Source of the DNA: Diabrotica undecimpunctata
Lineage: Eukaryota; Arthropoda; Insecta; Coleoptera; Chrysomelidae
DNA length: 64,000 nt
Direction of reading: 5' to 3'
Assembly (NCBI RefSeq): GCF_040954645.1
Contig: NC_092804.1
Span: 87,905,717 to 87,969,716, forward strand
In this document: positions 33,830 to 43,695 of the stretch, one piece after another
Position numbering within the stretch: the stretch's first letter is position 1
Layout of the letters: each line of letters starts with the position of its first letter
Program-made: the position numbers and the translations under genes
The notes under the pieces: model-generated
Told to the model about the DNA's origin: nothing
Database searches by the model: none
The model's input: the letters and a program-made list of their open reading frames with translations, nothing else

Positions 33830-34704
33830 GGGCCGGTTTCACCAACAACAAATAAATCACTGAATACTTAATCGTCGAATGAAATTTATTAGTAGAATAA
33901 ATTTTATTCCGTTTCAATAACTATTTGTAATCCACAGTTAGTTATTCGTCGAATAGGTTCAAAGTGTAATGATTTTCCACAGACTGTACTCGTTGACACC
34001 TCTCTTGGCCTCCACCTCTTAGGTGCTTGGCCAAGCGCATCGCACTATTTTTCACTGTAATCATAATACATAATCTATAATATTTGATACTGGTTGATTA
34101 ATTTGTCAAAATAATAATAATTGTCAATGTCAATACATAATTTATATAAAAAAAATCTGTTTGTTGTGGTTGTAAATTATTGTGAATCTGAAACTTGTGA
34201 AAATGGATAAAAAACGCGAGAGGAGCAAAAATTATTTAGAGAAAGAAATGGAGAACTTTGATATTCTAAACCTAGTTTTAAAGTCCACATCATCAAATTC
34301 ACCAAAAGGGATTCTTCTTTGCAGCTGCAAGCGTGGTCTTTTCCTTCGCTGCTCATTTCCTTCATCAGAAGATGATGATTATGAAGATAATAATCTAAAA
34401 TAAATATATATGTATACAAAATTCAAATTGTGTGATATAATTACGTTTACCTCCAATACATTGTTGATAATTTCAAGTTAAACTAATGAATTTTCTTTAT
34501 TATTGATATTTAAAGTGAGGTTAGCTGTCAACTTATTCGAAGAATAAATATTTATTTGGCCGATATTGGACTAATAACTTATTTGGAGTTTATTCATAGA
34601 ATAAGTCTTATTTGACGTTGGTGAAACGCAGATATGTCAGTTTTATTGGTCGAATAACTTTATTCATTGAATAGACTGCTATTTGTCGTTGGTGAAACCG
34701 GCCC
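33830..34704. mobile_element. PIF/Harbinger-type non-autonomous element
   Basis: Termini GGGCCGGTTTCACCAAC and GTTGGTGAAACCGGCCC are perfect inverted repeats, flanked by TTA on each side (33827-33829 and 34705-34707). That is the 3-bp T-W-A target duplication of Harbinger elements. Internally ttattcgtcgaata/gtcgaataa-type motifs recur near both ends. No transposase; a 73-codon frame (34182-34403) with no known motif is present. Inserted into a LINE fragment. Confidence 0.92.
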
Positions 34705-35214
34705 TTAGTCTGATATATTTTCTTGTCCCTCCTTATATAACCTTCTCTTGTCTTTTATATTGTCTTAAACATCGTCTGACTATCTATATTTACCAATTTT
34801 TAAGTCAATTTCCTGAGATTTTTCCAAGTATTTTAGTTGCACCCTCTTTAATAATTTTTGACACATTTCTCCAAATTTCAATATGACCTTTTTCCATATT
34901 CCAACACATTCTTTTTTCTATTTCTGTTCTAAATTGAACTACTTATATAGTTATATAGTTAGATATTTTGGTTTTATTTCATATTTTACTTGTATATCTA
35001 GTACCAGCACTTTATGCTGTTGGGTTACAGTTTCACTAATTATTACTTTAGAGTCTTTACATAAGGGATTGGCTTACGATCCATATTTGGAATTGACTTT
35101 GTCTGCTTTTGAATTTGATAAGTTGGCTTTCTCTCTTCTAAAAGCATGTACTAACAGTGGCCATACCTAGTGCTACTGCTAATTCCAGCATATTATCTGC
35201 CATATTATTTGCTG
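34705..35214 (-). pseudogene. Probable continuation of the RTE-type LINE fragment
   Basis: Directly follows the Harbinger insertion. The minus-strand sequence next to 34705 should rejoin the LINE frame at 33829 once the MITE and one TTA are removed. Further out no domain is recognised, so the extent is uncertain. Confidence 0.4.
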
Positions 35215-35545
35215 CTAATAGCATTATTCTATAGCATTCTAATATTTCATCTATAGATTAAATCCGTATAGCAAATAGATATTTTTCACTTTCTCGGAGA
35301 AATAATATTCTAACATACAAAATCCTATTAAATTGCCAAAACCTTCCTTGCATATTTTATTCACTTATAAGGGACATCAGCAATATCAGTACCATAATAA
35401 GGCGTATAGTCCTGGACTATTTTAATAGGACCGTTTAATAATAGGAAGCATGAGTGTAGCAGTTTTAATGTTTTCGGGATTGCTACCTGGTATCGAGGAG
35501 CAGAGATATCAGTACCAAGTTATTGCATATATGAATTGTTGCTTG
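35215..35545. repeat. Dispersed repeat, copy 2
   Basis: Direct partial copy of 31855-32345 and inverted copy of 48960-49270; extends into aattgttgcttgaactttatta, also present in the 48960 copy. Confidence 0.85.
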
Positions 35546-35699
35546 AACTTTATTATTATTAAACAGCACTATATAAACAGCACCATATTCTATAACACAA
35601 GAAACACTGTGTTATAAAACAGTCGAATAATATACAGATTCTCAATTCAAATATTCAAAAAATTAAAGAACAGCTTATTAAAATAGAAATCGCCTATTT

Positions 35700-35885
35700 A
35701 CAATGCAATCCATTAATGGCCCAAGGTACCAAGCACTCCTAGCATATGCTAATGATATTGATCTCATAAGAAAATCCCGTCTGCGACATCTTCAACAAAG
35801 TGAAGAGAACACGAAAAATGTTTTACTTAAAACCAACAAAATCAAAAACAAATAAAAGCGAATCAACAGAAGAGAGCAATTCAAT
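35700..35885 (+). pseudogene. LINE RT fragment with YANDID motif
   Basis: Reads GPRYQALLAYANDIDLIRKS, the LINE RT motif C (L-A-Y-A-D-D-I-D) with Asp-to-Asn, then RINRREQFN. An inverted copy lies at 48485-48700. Confidence 0.65.
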
Positions 35886-35919
35886 TTAGATCGTGAATAA
35901 AACAAGTGATGTTTTTATC

Positions 35920-36050
35920 TAAGGGGACGTCATAGAATTTTTGGAGAAATGTTCTCTAATTTAATATGTCGTAAGCGGCATTTAGATTGACAAATCCCCA
36001 AATTGACCCCTGATACCTGATATCTTTCGTACCCGTTGTTGATTTTTGCA
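35920..36050 (-). pseudogene. Second copy of jockey/CR1-like LINE fragment
   Basis: Matches 10800-10900 in the same orientation (ttggagaaatgttctctaat, gtcgtaagcggcatttagat, acccctgatacctgatat). Confidence 0.75.
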
Positions 36051-36062
36051 ACAACGGGTACG
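36028..36062. repeat. Perfect 14-bp-arm hairpin
   Basis: cgtacccgttgttg and caacaacgggtacg around a 7-base loop. The left arm is LINE sequence, so the right arm arose by fold-over copying at the fragment end. Confidence 0.9.
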
Positions 36063-36063
36063 T

Positions 36064-36659
36064 TATTACATACTTTATAAGTATTACGAATAAAAATAAA
36101 TAAGCGAGAAGAATGTAAGTTTACTATATTTAAACCAAGTGACAGAAAAAAGAATAATATACATACATTTACTTCTAAATTAAAAATTATATGCCTGACA
36201 ACGCAAGATACAAGAATCAATTATTTAAAATTGAAAATAATGATAGCTTGCACAAGCGACAAAGTATTTAAAATGATAAGGCCGAACATATTATATGTAA
36301 TTGTAATAGATATGTTGGTTAAAATTAAGTTAATATAAGACACTGAAATATTATATCTGGGTAATGACTCACTACTGATTGCTAGTATCTGCCATAAGTG
36401 TATCCATGTGTTTATGTGTATCTAAAGTATAGTAGGATATTGAATTCCCTACATTAAGAAATCGAAATATTTAAATTAGACAGTAAAATATTATAATTTT
36501 AAGATTAATTTATAAATTATTATAATTTAAATTTTACTGCTTGATGAAACAAATATTGTAAGTCATACACTGTAGCAATCGAAACATCGGAGCGTACATT
36601 TATATAATAAATGTTTCAGTGCCAATGCATTTAAAAAAAAATACTAGTAAATAAAAATG
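36064..36659. other. Unassigned DNA, partly shared with element B
   Basis: About 36500-36560 is an inverted match to 46410-46475 (caatatttgtttcat and aataatttat on the opposite strand). No gene. Confidence 0.5.
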
Positions 36660-37052
36660 GACACTTGCCTTTATCTATAACTAAAGCAAGTAATATAAAT
36701 TACCACCATAAAATATTTAACTACATTAACCAAGTACCTATTTGTGAAATTTCTCGATGACTAAATTGATTGATATTTAAATAACTTTGAAGTTTCAAAA
36801 CGTACCTGCTGTAAAATTTGAAAATCTACAACTAATCAAATTATTGGCAACATCGGAGGAGTTTAGTTGTGTACGCGAAGAAATATATACGGATCCCAAA
36901 AGTGTTTTAACCTATTACAGAGTCCACTTAATCCGACGTGTTGGTCGGAGTCCACATAAAGCGCTACCGAGATAATAATATACACGGTGTATATGCGCCT
37001 GGAGTTAGTATAATACCGTTTTAGTACGGAGCCCTCATTAACTGCTAGATCT
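36660..37052. repeat. Inner terminal block of element A
   Basis: Inverted match to 45790-46160, roughly 90-95% identical by eye, so better preserved than the outer block. Contains two copies of the subterminal motif cggagtccac/agtccacataaag and ends gctagatct at the TA tract. The 62-codon frame here is mirrored in the B copy, but its start is TTG and the changes are mostly amino-acid-altering. Confidence 0.88.
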
Positions 37053-37085
37053 ATATATATGTATATATATATATATATATATATA

Positions 37086-37170
<85 letters not shown>
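37053..37170. repeat. (TA)n microsatellite split by gypsy insertion (left part)
   Basis: TA tract with isolated gt and cc interruptions near 37061 and 37086. The gypsy LTR begins directly after it. Confidence 0.95.
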
Positions 37171-37172
<2 letters not shown>

Positions 37173-37696
37173 ATACGATTAGGGTTTATAGAAAATAATT
37201 TATAAGTTATATACTACATAATATTAGATATTTGGTTGTTTTAAATAAGTTATATACTAGAGAATTTTATAAAAAATATTTATGTGAGGGCATTTTAAGA
37301 AATTAGCATATAATAATTGTAAAAAGTTGTATTTTAGTAGTTATGATTTTGTAGATATTTTTAAGTGAGCCATGTGACTAGGCAACACACTATACCCTCC
37401 ATTCCTAAGTGTCATTTTAAGAATTTTACGAATATAAGTGGGGTTATATTGTTTGAAATGTGTATTTTATTAAATTAGAGTGTTAGTTACTAATTTGAAT
37501 GTTTATTCTGATCTGAAAAGCCTAAATGTAAACAAAATTATTAATAGAAAAGAATGGAATTCTCTGGATCAGCGGAGATGACCATTGTTTACAGTCGAAC
37601 ATTCTCGATATAATGATTATGGCGGTGGATCGAACAGATATTTTTTCGAGAACATCTATATAGAAGGTTCAGATGGTTCTGGAATAGAAAAAAGGA

Positions 37697-37704
37697 TATA
37701 AATA
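37697..37704 (+). promoter_or_regulatory. TATA box of gypsy LTR promoter
   Basis: TATAAATA followed by ccgtgatttggattcaag. Conserved in the 3' LTR (about 44841) and in copy 2 (about 58791). Start of transcription is expected some 25-30 bases downstream. Confidence 0.65.
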
Positions 37705-38480
37705 CCCGTGATTTGGATTCAAGATGGCAGTTTTGGAAGTTTTTAGTCAGAAGTCAGGCCAGTTCATTATGAAAGTTAATAGACACATTTAGTTAGTGAA
37801 TAGTGAAGTAAATTGTTCAGAATTTTCAAGAAGTCAGTCAGAAAAGTTTAGTAAGAAATATGAAAGTTAGTTGGAGTCAGTGAATCAGGTACAAATAGTC
37901 GAATTGTTTGATATAGTGAGTTAAATGAAGATTAAAAATTATGCATATAATTAATGCACATTTATAATTATACACAAATAATTATTGAAGATTATAAAAG
38001 TATATTGGAAGAAATTAAATTATATTATGGTTGGAGATTAGTATAAATCAATTTATAATAATTGGATATTGGTATATTGAAAAGAAGAATAAATATAAAT
38101 GCTGTTTGCTGGTTTGGTTGGTGGTGTATAAATGCTGGTGAAGAAAACTATATCTTAAATTGGTAGAAGCTGATAATTGGAAAAAGTAATTTCACAAAAA
38201 ACAAGGATAACTGAAGTACGAAGACATTCAGTGGTGATTAGAATCTATATAGTAGAAAACAGTTCATTTAGGCATTCAGTGAAAGAAAGGTACAAAATTT
38301 TGTTAATATAATTTAGTTAGTGTCATAACAATTTCAATTTTGAAGATAGTTTTGTTTAAATTTTAGATTGTCTATAGAATTTAATTAGTTTTATAAGAAT
38401 ATCAATTTAAAGATAGTTTATTTTAAATTTACATTGGCTAGGTTAGATATATATATATATGTGTGTTTCATAATAGTTAT

Positions 38481-38486
38481 AATAAA
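38481..38486 (+). terminator. Polyadenylation signal in gypsy LTR
   Basis: AATAAA in a conserved LTR context; the functional one is the copy in the 3' LTR at 45621-45626. Confidence 0.5.
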
Positions 38487-38606
38487 GATAATTTAAAAAA
38501 GTACTTACAAACTAATTCTTTGAGAACCGCGATAAAAACCCTATATATTATATTATTAAAAATACTCATTGCTCATCATTCAAACAAAAAACACATCATA
38601 ACAATT

Positions 38607-38624
38607 TGGCACCCAACGCGGTGG
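38607..38624 (+). promoter_or_regulatory. tRNA primer-binding site
   Basis: TGGCACCCAACGCGGTGG begins 3 bases after the LTR; TGG complements a tRNA 3' CCA. The tRNA species was not determined. Same sequence in copy 2 at 59613. Confidence 0.8.
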
Positions 38625-38746
38625 CTCTCTATTTAAAAGAATTAGTTTGGGAAGATAAGTGCTCTCATATAATTAAATTAATTATCAGTAGAAAGAAAAA
38701 GTATAGATTTTAATTTTAATTATATTTGAACAAGTAAAGTCTCAAA

Positions 38747-40396
38747 ATGTCTCAAGGAAAGAAAGGTACAAGAAGCAAAAAGAATGAAGAAGATGTGGAA
38801 GTAGAAACACAACCTATACAAGAGGAGAGTTTAGTTCAAGTTCCACAAGATACTGCAGAAATGAATCCAGAAAGAGAGGAAAATGTCATTATGGCAGCTT
38901 TGATGTCATTAATGATGCAGATGAAAAAGACAATAGAAGAGAATTCAAAAGAAGTCAAAGAAGACATGAAAAAAATGGAACAGAAAATGGAAGAGAATAC
39001 GAAGAAAATGGAAGAGAATACGAAAAAAATGGAAGAGAACACGAAAAAAATGGAAGAGAATTATAGAAAATTAGAAAAGAAAATAGAAGATAATAATAAT
39101 AAAATTGTAAAGCAAATAGAAAAACAAATGGATAAAAAACTTGAAGCTGCAGAGAAAAAAGTAGCAAATGAAATAAAAATTATACGGAATGACTACAAGA
39201 AAAGGATAGAAAATGAGAGGACAGAAGTAAAGAGGATTATTCAAGATAATAAGATAGATATAGAACAGAAAATAGAGTTACAGAAATGTAACTTAGAAGT
39301 AAAAATTAACGAAGACAGGAGAAACACAGAAGAAAAATTAGACGATATACAACAAAATATCAAAATAAATAGTAATCAAATAAGAAATGTGGAACAGAGA
39401 ATAGATGATATTTCACAAATGAGAGACATAGGGAGACCTTACTTAAATTTAACAAATGAGACTGGGATTAAATTCTCTGGTAATATAAAAAATTTGCATC
39501 CTAGAGTATACATAAATAGTTTAAAACATAAATTAAGATTGGTGAATAATATTAATGATATTAAAGATTATATTAGAGTGACATTAAATGACAATGCAGC
39601 AACTTGGTTTGCTAGTATTGAGAATGATTTAGATAATTTTCAAACATTTGAAAATAAATTTTTAAATTATTATTGGGGTGAATTAGAGCAAGCCAAGTTT
39701 AGAGAAATTCTATATTTTGGAAAGTATAATCAAAATTTAAAATCAAATATGGTAGATTATGCATTGAAATTGATAACAGTTGCAAAATATTTAGAACCAC
39801 CACTTAGAGAGGATGAAACAGTCTTAAATGTATCTAGACATTTTGATGCTGATGTTGTCCAAACAGTAACTGTACAAAATATTCAAACAATAGATAGTTT
39901 TATTAATTTTATTCAAAGAATACAAAGAGGCAATATGACAAGTAATAATAACAACAGAAAAAACAATAATAACTTTCAATATAATAAAAATGATATTCAA
40001 CAATATAGACAATCATATAACATTAATACTAGGTATGGTAATAATTTACAAAATTTTAATAATAATAACAGTAATCCAAATAGACAGAACTTTAATAATA
40101 ATACTAGTTATAATAGACAAAATTGTAATAACAATACTAGTTATAATAGACAACATTTTAATAACAGTACTAATAATAATAGACAAGATTTTAACAATAG
40201 AAGAAATACAGAGCGACCTAACTATAACAGACAGGTAAATTGTGTTCGAAGGAATAGAAGCTGCGAAGACAGGGAACGAAGTAGTACAAGGCAGGAAAAT
40301 GTGAGTAGAAGTCATAGTAGGGAAAGACATAGGACATCAGATCCAAGTGGTCAGATACAATCTGACAATTCTAATAATCAAAATTTTGTGCAGTAA
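38747..40396 (+). CDS. gag: Gypsy gag polyprotein (copy 1)
   Basis: 549 codons from ATG. Residues about 50-225 form a charged coiled coil with near-repeats of KKMEENT. Residues about 235-400 hold the retrotransposon gag (capsid) domain (GIKFSGNIKNLHPRVYINSL, WFASIENDLDNF, FLNYYWGELEQAKFREILYF). The C-terminus is Asn-rich with 11-codon repeats (NRQNFNNNTSY) and an Arg/Ser-rich end. No CCHC knuckle is visible in gag itself; the overlapping pol frame begins with a Cys/His segment instead. Forms the cytoplasmic particle that packages the RNA. Copy 2 shows 4-codon gains and losses in the coiled coil but the same total length. Confidence 0.95.
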   Translation: MSQGKKGTRSKKNEEDVEVETQPIQEESLVQVPQDTAEMNPEREENVIMAALMSLMMQMKKTIEENSKEVKEDMKKMEQKMEENTKKMEENTKKMEENTKKMEENYRKLEKKIEDNNNKIVKQIEKQMDKKLEAAEKKVANEIKIIRNDYKKRIENERTEVKRIIQDNKIDIEQKIELQKCNLEVKINEDRRNTEEKLDDIQQNIKINSNQIRNVEQRIDDISQMRDIGRPYLNLTNETGIKFSGNIKNLHPRVYINSLKHKLRLVNNINDIKDYIRVTLNDNAATWFASIENDLDNFQTFENKFLNYYWGELEQAKFREILYFGKYNQNLKSNMVDYALKLITVAKYLEPPLREDETVLNVSRHFDADVVQTVTVQNIQTIDSFINFIQRIQRGNMTSNNNNRKNNNNFQYNKNDIQQYRQSYNINTRYGNNLQNFNNNNSNPNRQNFNNNTSYNRQNCNNNTSYNRQHFNNSTNNNRQDFNNRRNTERPNYNRQVNCVRRNRSCEDRERSSTRQENVSRSHSRERHRTSDPSGQIQSDNSNNQNFVQ

Positions 40397-43300
40397 ACTT
40401 TCTGAATTACAAGTTAGGCCATTGCTATTATGAAAAACCTTCTGAATTTATTTCTTTAGATGAAGATAAAATTATTGAATCTATTAATTTAATTTATATA
40501 AATGCTTTGGCCAAAAATAAAATGATTAAGATTATGATGGATACTGGTTCAGAAAGTACTTTAGTCTCGGAGAATTTTATTTTTAATACATTAAAACTAT
40601 CAGATATAATAAAGATTCCAAAAATTAAAATTATTGGTGCAAATAATAAGAAGTTGGGTGAGATTGATAAACTAGCCAATTTTAAAATTAATATTCTTGA
40701 TAAAGAAATTAATATGCAAGGATTTATTGTCAAGGATTTATGTGTTGATATATTAATGGGAAATGATGAATTGGAAAAGAAGAAAGTAAAGATAGATTTT
40801 GAAGAAAAAATGGTAACTTTGGAAGGGCAAATAATTAAATTTATGCAGAAAGATGAGGTAGAAGAAGGAATAAGAGTTGATAGGATATTATTAAAAGAAA
40901 ATAATGATGTTTATGAAGAAGAAATGTATTTTGATGATAGGGAAATGTCCCAGAAGAATGTAAAGAATAATTATTGTAGTGAATATTTAAGGAATGGAAA
41001 TTTTAAGCAGATGGATGCCTACGAGGCGGAGTGCGTAGAATTGGAAGCAAGGAATAATGAGTACATAATGAAGAATAATTTTATTTGTAAAGAAGAAGAT
41101 ATAATGAAAGTTTTAAATTGCCCTGAAGAATATAAATCAATAGTCATTTCCATATTGCAGCAACACAAGGGACTTGTCAATAAAGAAAATAGAATTGCAC
41201 AAAATTATATCCATAGTATAAAAGTTAAAGAAGAAAAAGATTTTAAAACAAAATCATACCCAATACCATATAAATACAGAGAAGAAGTAAACAAAACAAT
41301 TAATAATATGTTAGAAGATGGGATCATTGAGAAGGCAGACACATGTTTTATTAACCCCATAGTAGTAGTACGAAAAAGATCAGGTGAAATCAGGTTATGT
41401 TTGGATGCAAGGAATATTAACAAGATTACTGAAAAGCAATTTGAAGCACCAATGAGTATAGATGGAATATTAGGAAGAATTACAGGAATGTCATTTTTCA
41501 CTAAAATCGATTTACAGCATAGTTTTTGGTTAATACCTCTAGAAAGAAAAAGTAGAGAGTATACAGGATTTCAGATAGATGGAGTAGTATATCAATTCAA
41601 AGTAGTACCATTTGGACTTCAATCATCTTGCAGTGCTCTATGTAGATGTCTTCATGATATTTTGGATCAATATGAACATTTTGTAATTCACTACATTGAT
41701 GATATATTAATTTTTTCTAAAACGGCTGAAGATCATGAGAAACACCTAAAAATTATAATAAATAGATTAGACAAAGTTGGACTAAAAATAAATCAAGAAA
41801 AATGTACATTTTTTCAAAAAGAAGTCATATATCTAGGTTATAAACTTAACACTAAGGGAATCGAAATGGATCCAGAACGGACACAAGTCATTCAGGAATA
41901 TAAAACACCACACAATTTAAGAACTTTAAGAGGATTTATTGGAATAATTAATTATTATAAAAGGATGATACCAGATCTAAGTATAAAAGAAATTCCATTA
42001 CTTGAACTACTGAGAAAAGGTGTAAAATGGAGATGGGATCAGAGAAGAGAACTAGCATTCCAAGAGATTAAAAACATTTTTCTGTCAAATTTGAAAATAT
42101 ACTATCCTGACTACACACAGCCATTCATATTAAGAACAGATGCATCAATAGAGAGATTATCAGGGGTATTATTACAAATACATGATGGGGTCGAATATCC
42201 AATACAATTCATTTCAAGAATTACAAAGCCACATGAAAAGGGTTACTCAGTTTCAGAATTAGAACTAGCAAGTATAATACACTGTGTCACAAAATTAAGA
42301 TTTTATTTGTTGGGTAATGAATTTACAATAGAAACAGATCACCAAGCTTTAACGTCTATATTAAATAACAAATATGGAAACAGTAGAATACATCGGTGGA
42401 GTCTAATACTTAGTGAATACTGCTTTGAAATCAAATACATTTCTGGAAAATCCAATATAGTGGCAGATGCTTTATCAAGGTTAGAAAATACATCACAAAA
42501 AGGGCAGCGAACAATAAAAATTGGATTAAATCAATTAGTAGAAAGTACTGGATTATATTCTAAAGAAGAAATTATAAGAGATCAGATCAATTTGAGTGAA
42601 AAACAAAAAGTCCTTAGGAAAGATGGGGTATATTATAAAATAATAAATGGCATAGAAGTATATGTAATAACTAGAACTTTAGCAAAGAAAATATTGAAAA
42701 ATTTACATAACAATTATATGCATATTGGTTCAAGAAAGCTATGGATGCTATTTAGGGACAATTATTTTGCAAAGAATGACATAAGTATAGCAAAGGAAAT
42801 TACTACCCAATGCCAAATATGTCAAATAAACAAAGAAAAGAATTTCAAAAACCAGAACACATATAGATCTAATGTTGTATATGAAAAACTAAATACAGTG
42901 TCCATGGATTTTATCTCAAATTTAGTTCCAAGTCCAACAGGAAAAAAGCATATACTAGTGATAGTTGATTTATATACAAAATTTATTAAACTATATCCCT
43001 GCTCAAGAACAAATGTTAAAACATTTAAATTATATATTAATCAATTTTTCGAAGAAATAGGACCATTTAGAAATTGCATAATAGATAATGCTACATATTT
43101 TAACAACCAAAAATTTCGGGCATTTTGTGAGAAAAAGGGAATCAACATTCATTTTACAAGTATCAGACATCCTCAGGCAAATCCTGCAGAAAGATATATT
43201 AAAGAAGTTATAAAATATTTAAGGATACTGTGCCAAAATCAACACGAAACTTGGCAGCAACATATACCACAAGTAGAGTATTTTTTAAATAATACACATA

Positions 43301-43695
43301 ATTTGAATACAGAGGAAGTACCAGAATATTTAATGTTTGGCCATATAGGAAACAGAAAGTGGATTAGTGAATATAATCAGGATATGTTAGAACAAGTAAT
43401 GCAGAAAGTGAATAACCGAATTAGGAGGAAAGCTGAAAAAAATATCAGAAGACAAAATCGAAATATAAAAAAACCAATCACATTTCAAAAAGGAGACCTA
43501 GTGTTAATTCGTTCACTTAGAAAAAGTAATGTTAAAGAAAACCGTTGTAAGAAATTACAACCAATGTTTGAAGGTCCATATATAATTGAAAATCAGAATG
43601 GACTAAATTGTTATGTGTTAATAGATGCAGAGAACAGACTAAGAGGCATATTTCATATCAACGACATTTTTCAATATCATGAAGAGATTGAATAA
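40378..43695 (+). CDS. pol: Gypsy pol polyprotein (copy 1)
   Basis: Expressed by -1 shift from gag; there is no ATG at the front. From 40507 it runs 1062 codons. Order: aspartic protease (IMMDTGSESTLVSENF), RT (INPIVVVRKRSGEIRLCLDA, FTKIDLQHSFWLIPL, VPFGLQSSCSALC, catalytic HYIDDILIFS), RNase H (ILRTDASIERLSGVLLQ, SELELASI, ETDHQAL, VADALSRL), integrase zinc region (HNNYMHIGSRKL ... CQICQ) and core (SMDFISNL, IIDNATYF, HPQANPAERYIKEV), then a C-terminal domain. RT and integrase catalytic residues are present. Integrase-type Ty3/gypsy order; the clade is uncertain, and the NPAER style plus long LTRs recall Osvaldo/Ulysses-type elements. Confidence 0.95.
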   Translation, partial: SKFCAVNFLNYKLGHCYYEKPSEFISLDEDKIIESINLIYINALAKNKMIKIMMDTGSESTLVSENFIFNTLKLSDIIKIPKIKIIGANNKKLGEIDKLANFKINILDKEINMQGFIVKDLCVDILMGNDELEKKKVKIDFEEKMVTLEGQIIKFMQKDEVEEGIRVDRILLKENNDVYEEEMYFDDREMSQKNVKNNYCSEYLRNGNFKQMDAYEAECVELEARNNEYIMKNNFICKEEDIMKVLNCPEEYKSIVISILQQHKGLVNKENRIAQNYIHSIKVKEEKDFKTKSYPIPYKYREEVNKTINNMLEDGIIEKADTCFINPIVVVRKRSGEIRLCLDARNINKITEKQFEAPMSIDGILGRITGMSFFTKIDLQHSFWLIPLERKSREYTGFQIDGVVYQFKVVPFGLQSSCSALCRCLHDILDQYEHFVIHYIDDILIFSKTAEDHEKHLKIIINRLDKVGLKINQEKCTFFQKEVIYLGYKLNTKGIEMDPERTQVIQEYKTPHNLRTLRGFIGIINYYKRMIPDLSIKEIPLLELLRKGVKWRWDQRRELAFQEIKNIFLSNLKIYYPDYTQPFILRTDASIERLSGVLLQIHDGVEYPIQFISRITKPHEKGYSVSELELASIIHCVTKLRFYLLGNEFTIETDHQALTSILNNKYGNSRIHRWSLILSEYCFEIKYISGKSNIVADALSRLENTSQKGQRTIKIGLNQLVESTGLYSKEEIIRDQINLSEKQKVLRKDGVYYKIINGIEVYVITRTLAKKILKNLHNNYMHIGSRKLWMLFRDNYFAKNDISIAKEITTQCQICQINKEKNFKNQNTYRSNVVYEKLNTVSMDFISNLVPSPTGKKHILVIVDLYTKFIKLYPCSRTNVKTFKLYINQFFEEIGPFRNCIIDNATYFNNQKFRAFCEKKGINIHFTSIRHPQANPAERYIKEVIKYLRILCQNQHETWQQHIPQVEYFLNNTHNLNTEEVPEYLMFGHIGNRKWISEYNQDMLEQVMQKVNNRIRRKAEKNIRRQNRNIKKPITFQKGDLVLIRSLRKSNVKENRCKKLQPMFEGPYIIENQNGLNCYVLIDAENRLRGIFHINDIFQYHEEIE
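40381..40387 (+). promoter_or_regulatory. Probable -1 programmed frameshift site (AAATTTT)
   Basis: In the gag frame it reads A AAT TTT, a canonical X XXY YYZ heptamer, 6 bases before the gag stop (40394-40396). The pol frame is open in -1 from 40378. Gag and pol overlap only here, so the shift must happen within 40378-40396. Conserved at 61388-61394 in copy 2. A downstream pseudoknot was not assessed. Confidence 0.7.

Larger units (their letters stand above)
9348..37052 (-). mobile_element. 'Element A': large (TA)n-bounded decayed mobile unit
   Basis: Starts with ctacggcataaagtggac beside a TA tract and ends with ...ctgctagatct beside another. Seven blocks (about 9348-9800, 10800-11300, 11560-12010, 31855-32345, 35700-35880, 36500-36560 and 36660-37052) recur in 45790-55722 in exactly reversed order and orientation, so A and B are two copies of one unit. 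A is longer because of insertions between its third and fourth blocks, including piggyBac, P-type and polymerase B material. Both termini carry repeats of a GTGGACTCCG / GAGCTCCG motif. No single coding capacity can be assigned to the unit; only LINE fragments and nested elements are seen. Family unknown to me. The minus sign is a convention: B is taken as plus. Confidence 0.6.
37171..38603 (+). repeat. 5' LTR of gypsy copy 1
   Basis: Starts TGATACGATTAGGG and ends CATCATAACA. Carries a TATAAATA box at 37697-37704 and an AATAAA at 38481-38486. A net 28-bp deletion relative to the 3' LTR lies at about 37672, between agaag and cagatgg. Confidence 0.95.

Noticed and set aside
34177..34419. 80-codon minus-strand frame overlapping the plus-strand frame in the Harbinger MITE
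   Set aside because: Antisense shadow with no motif.
39824..40330. Ile/Ser-rich frames antisense or shifted to gag
   Set aside because: By-products of the Asn-rich AAT repeats in gag; the same shadows occur over copy 2.
40502..40510. ATG or TTG near 40502-40507 as the start of pol
   Set aside because: The pol frame is open and sensible upstream to 40378, and the ATG at 40502 is in another frame; a -1 shift from gag explains expression better.
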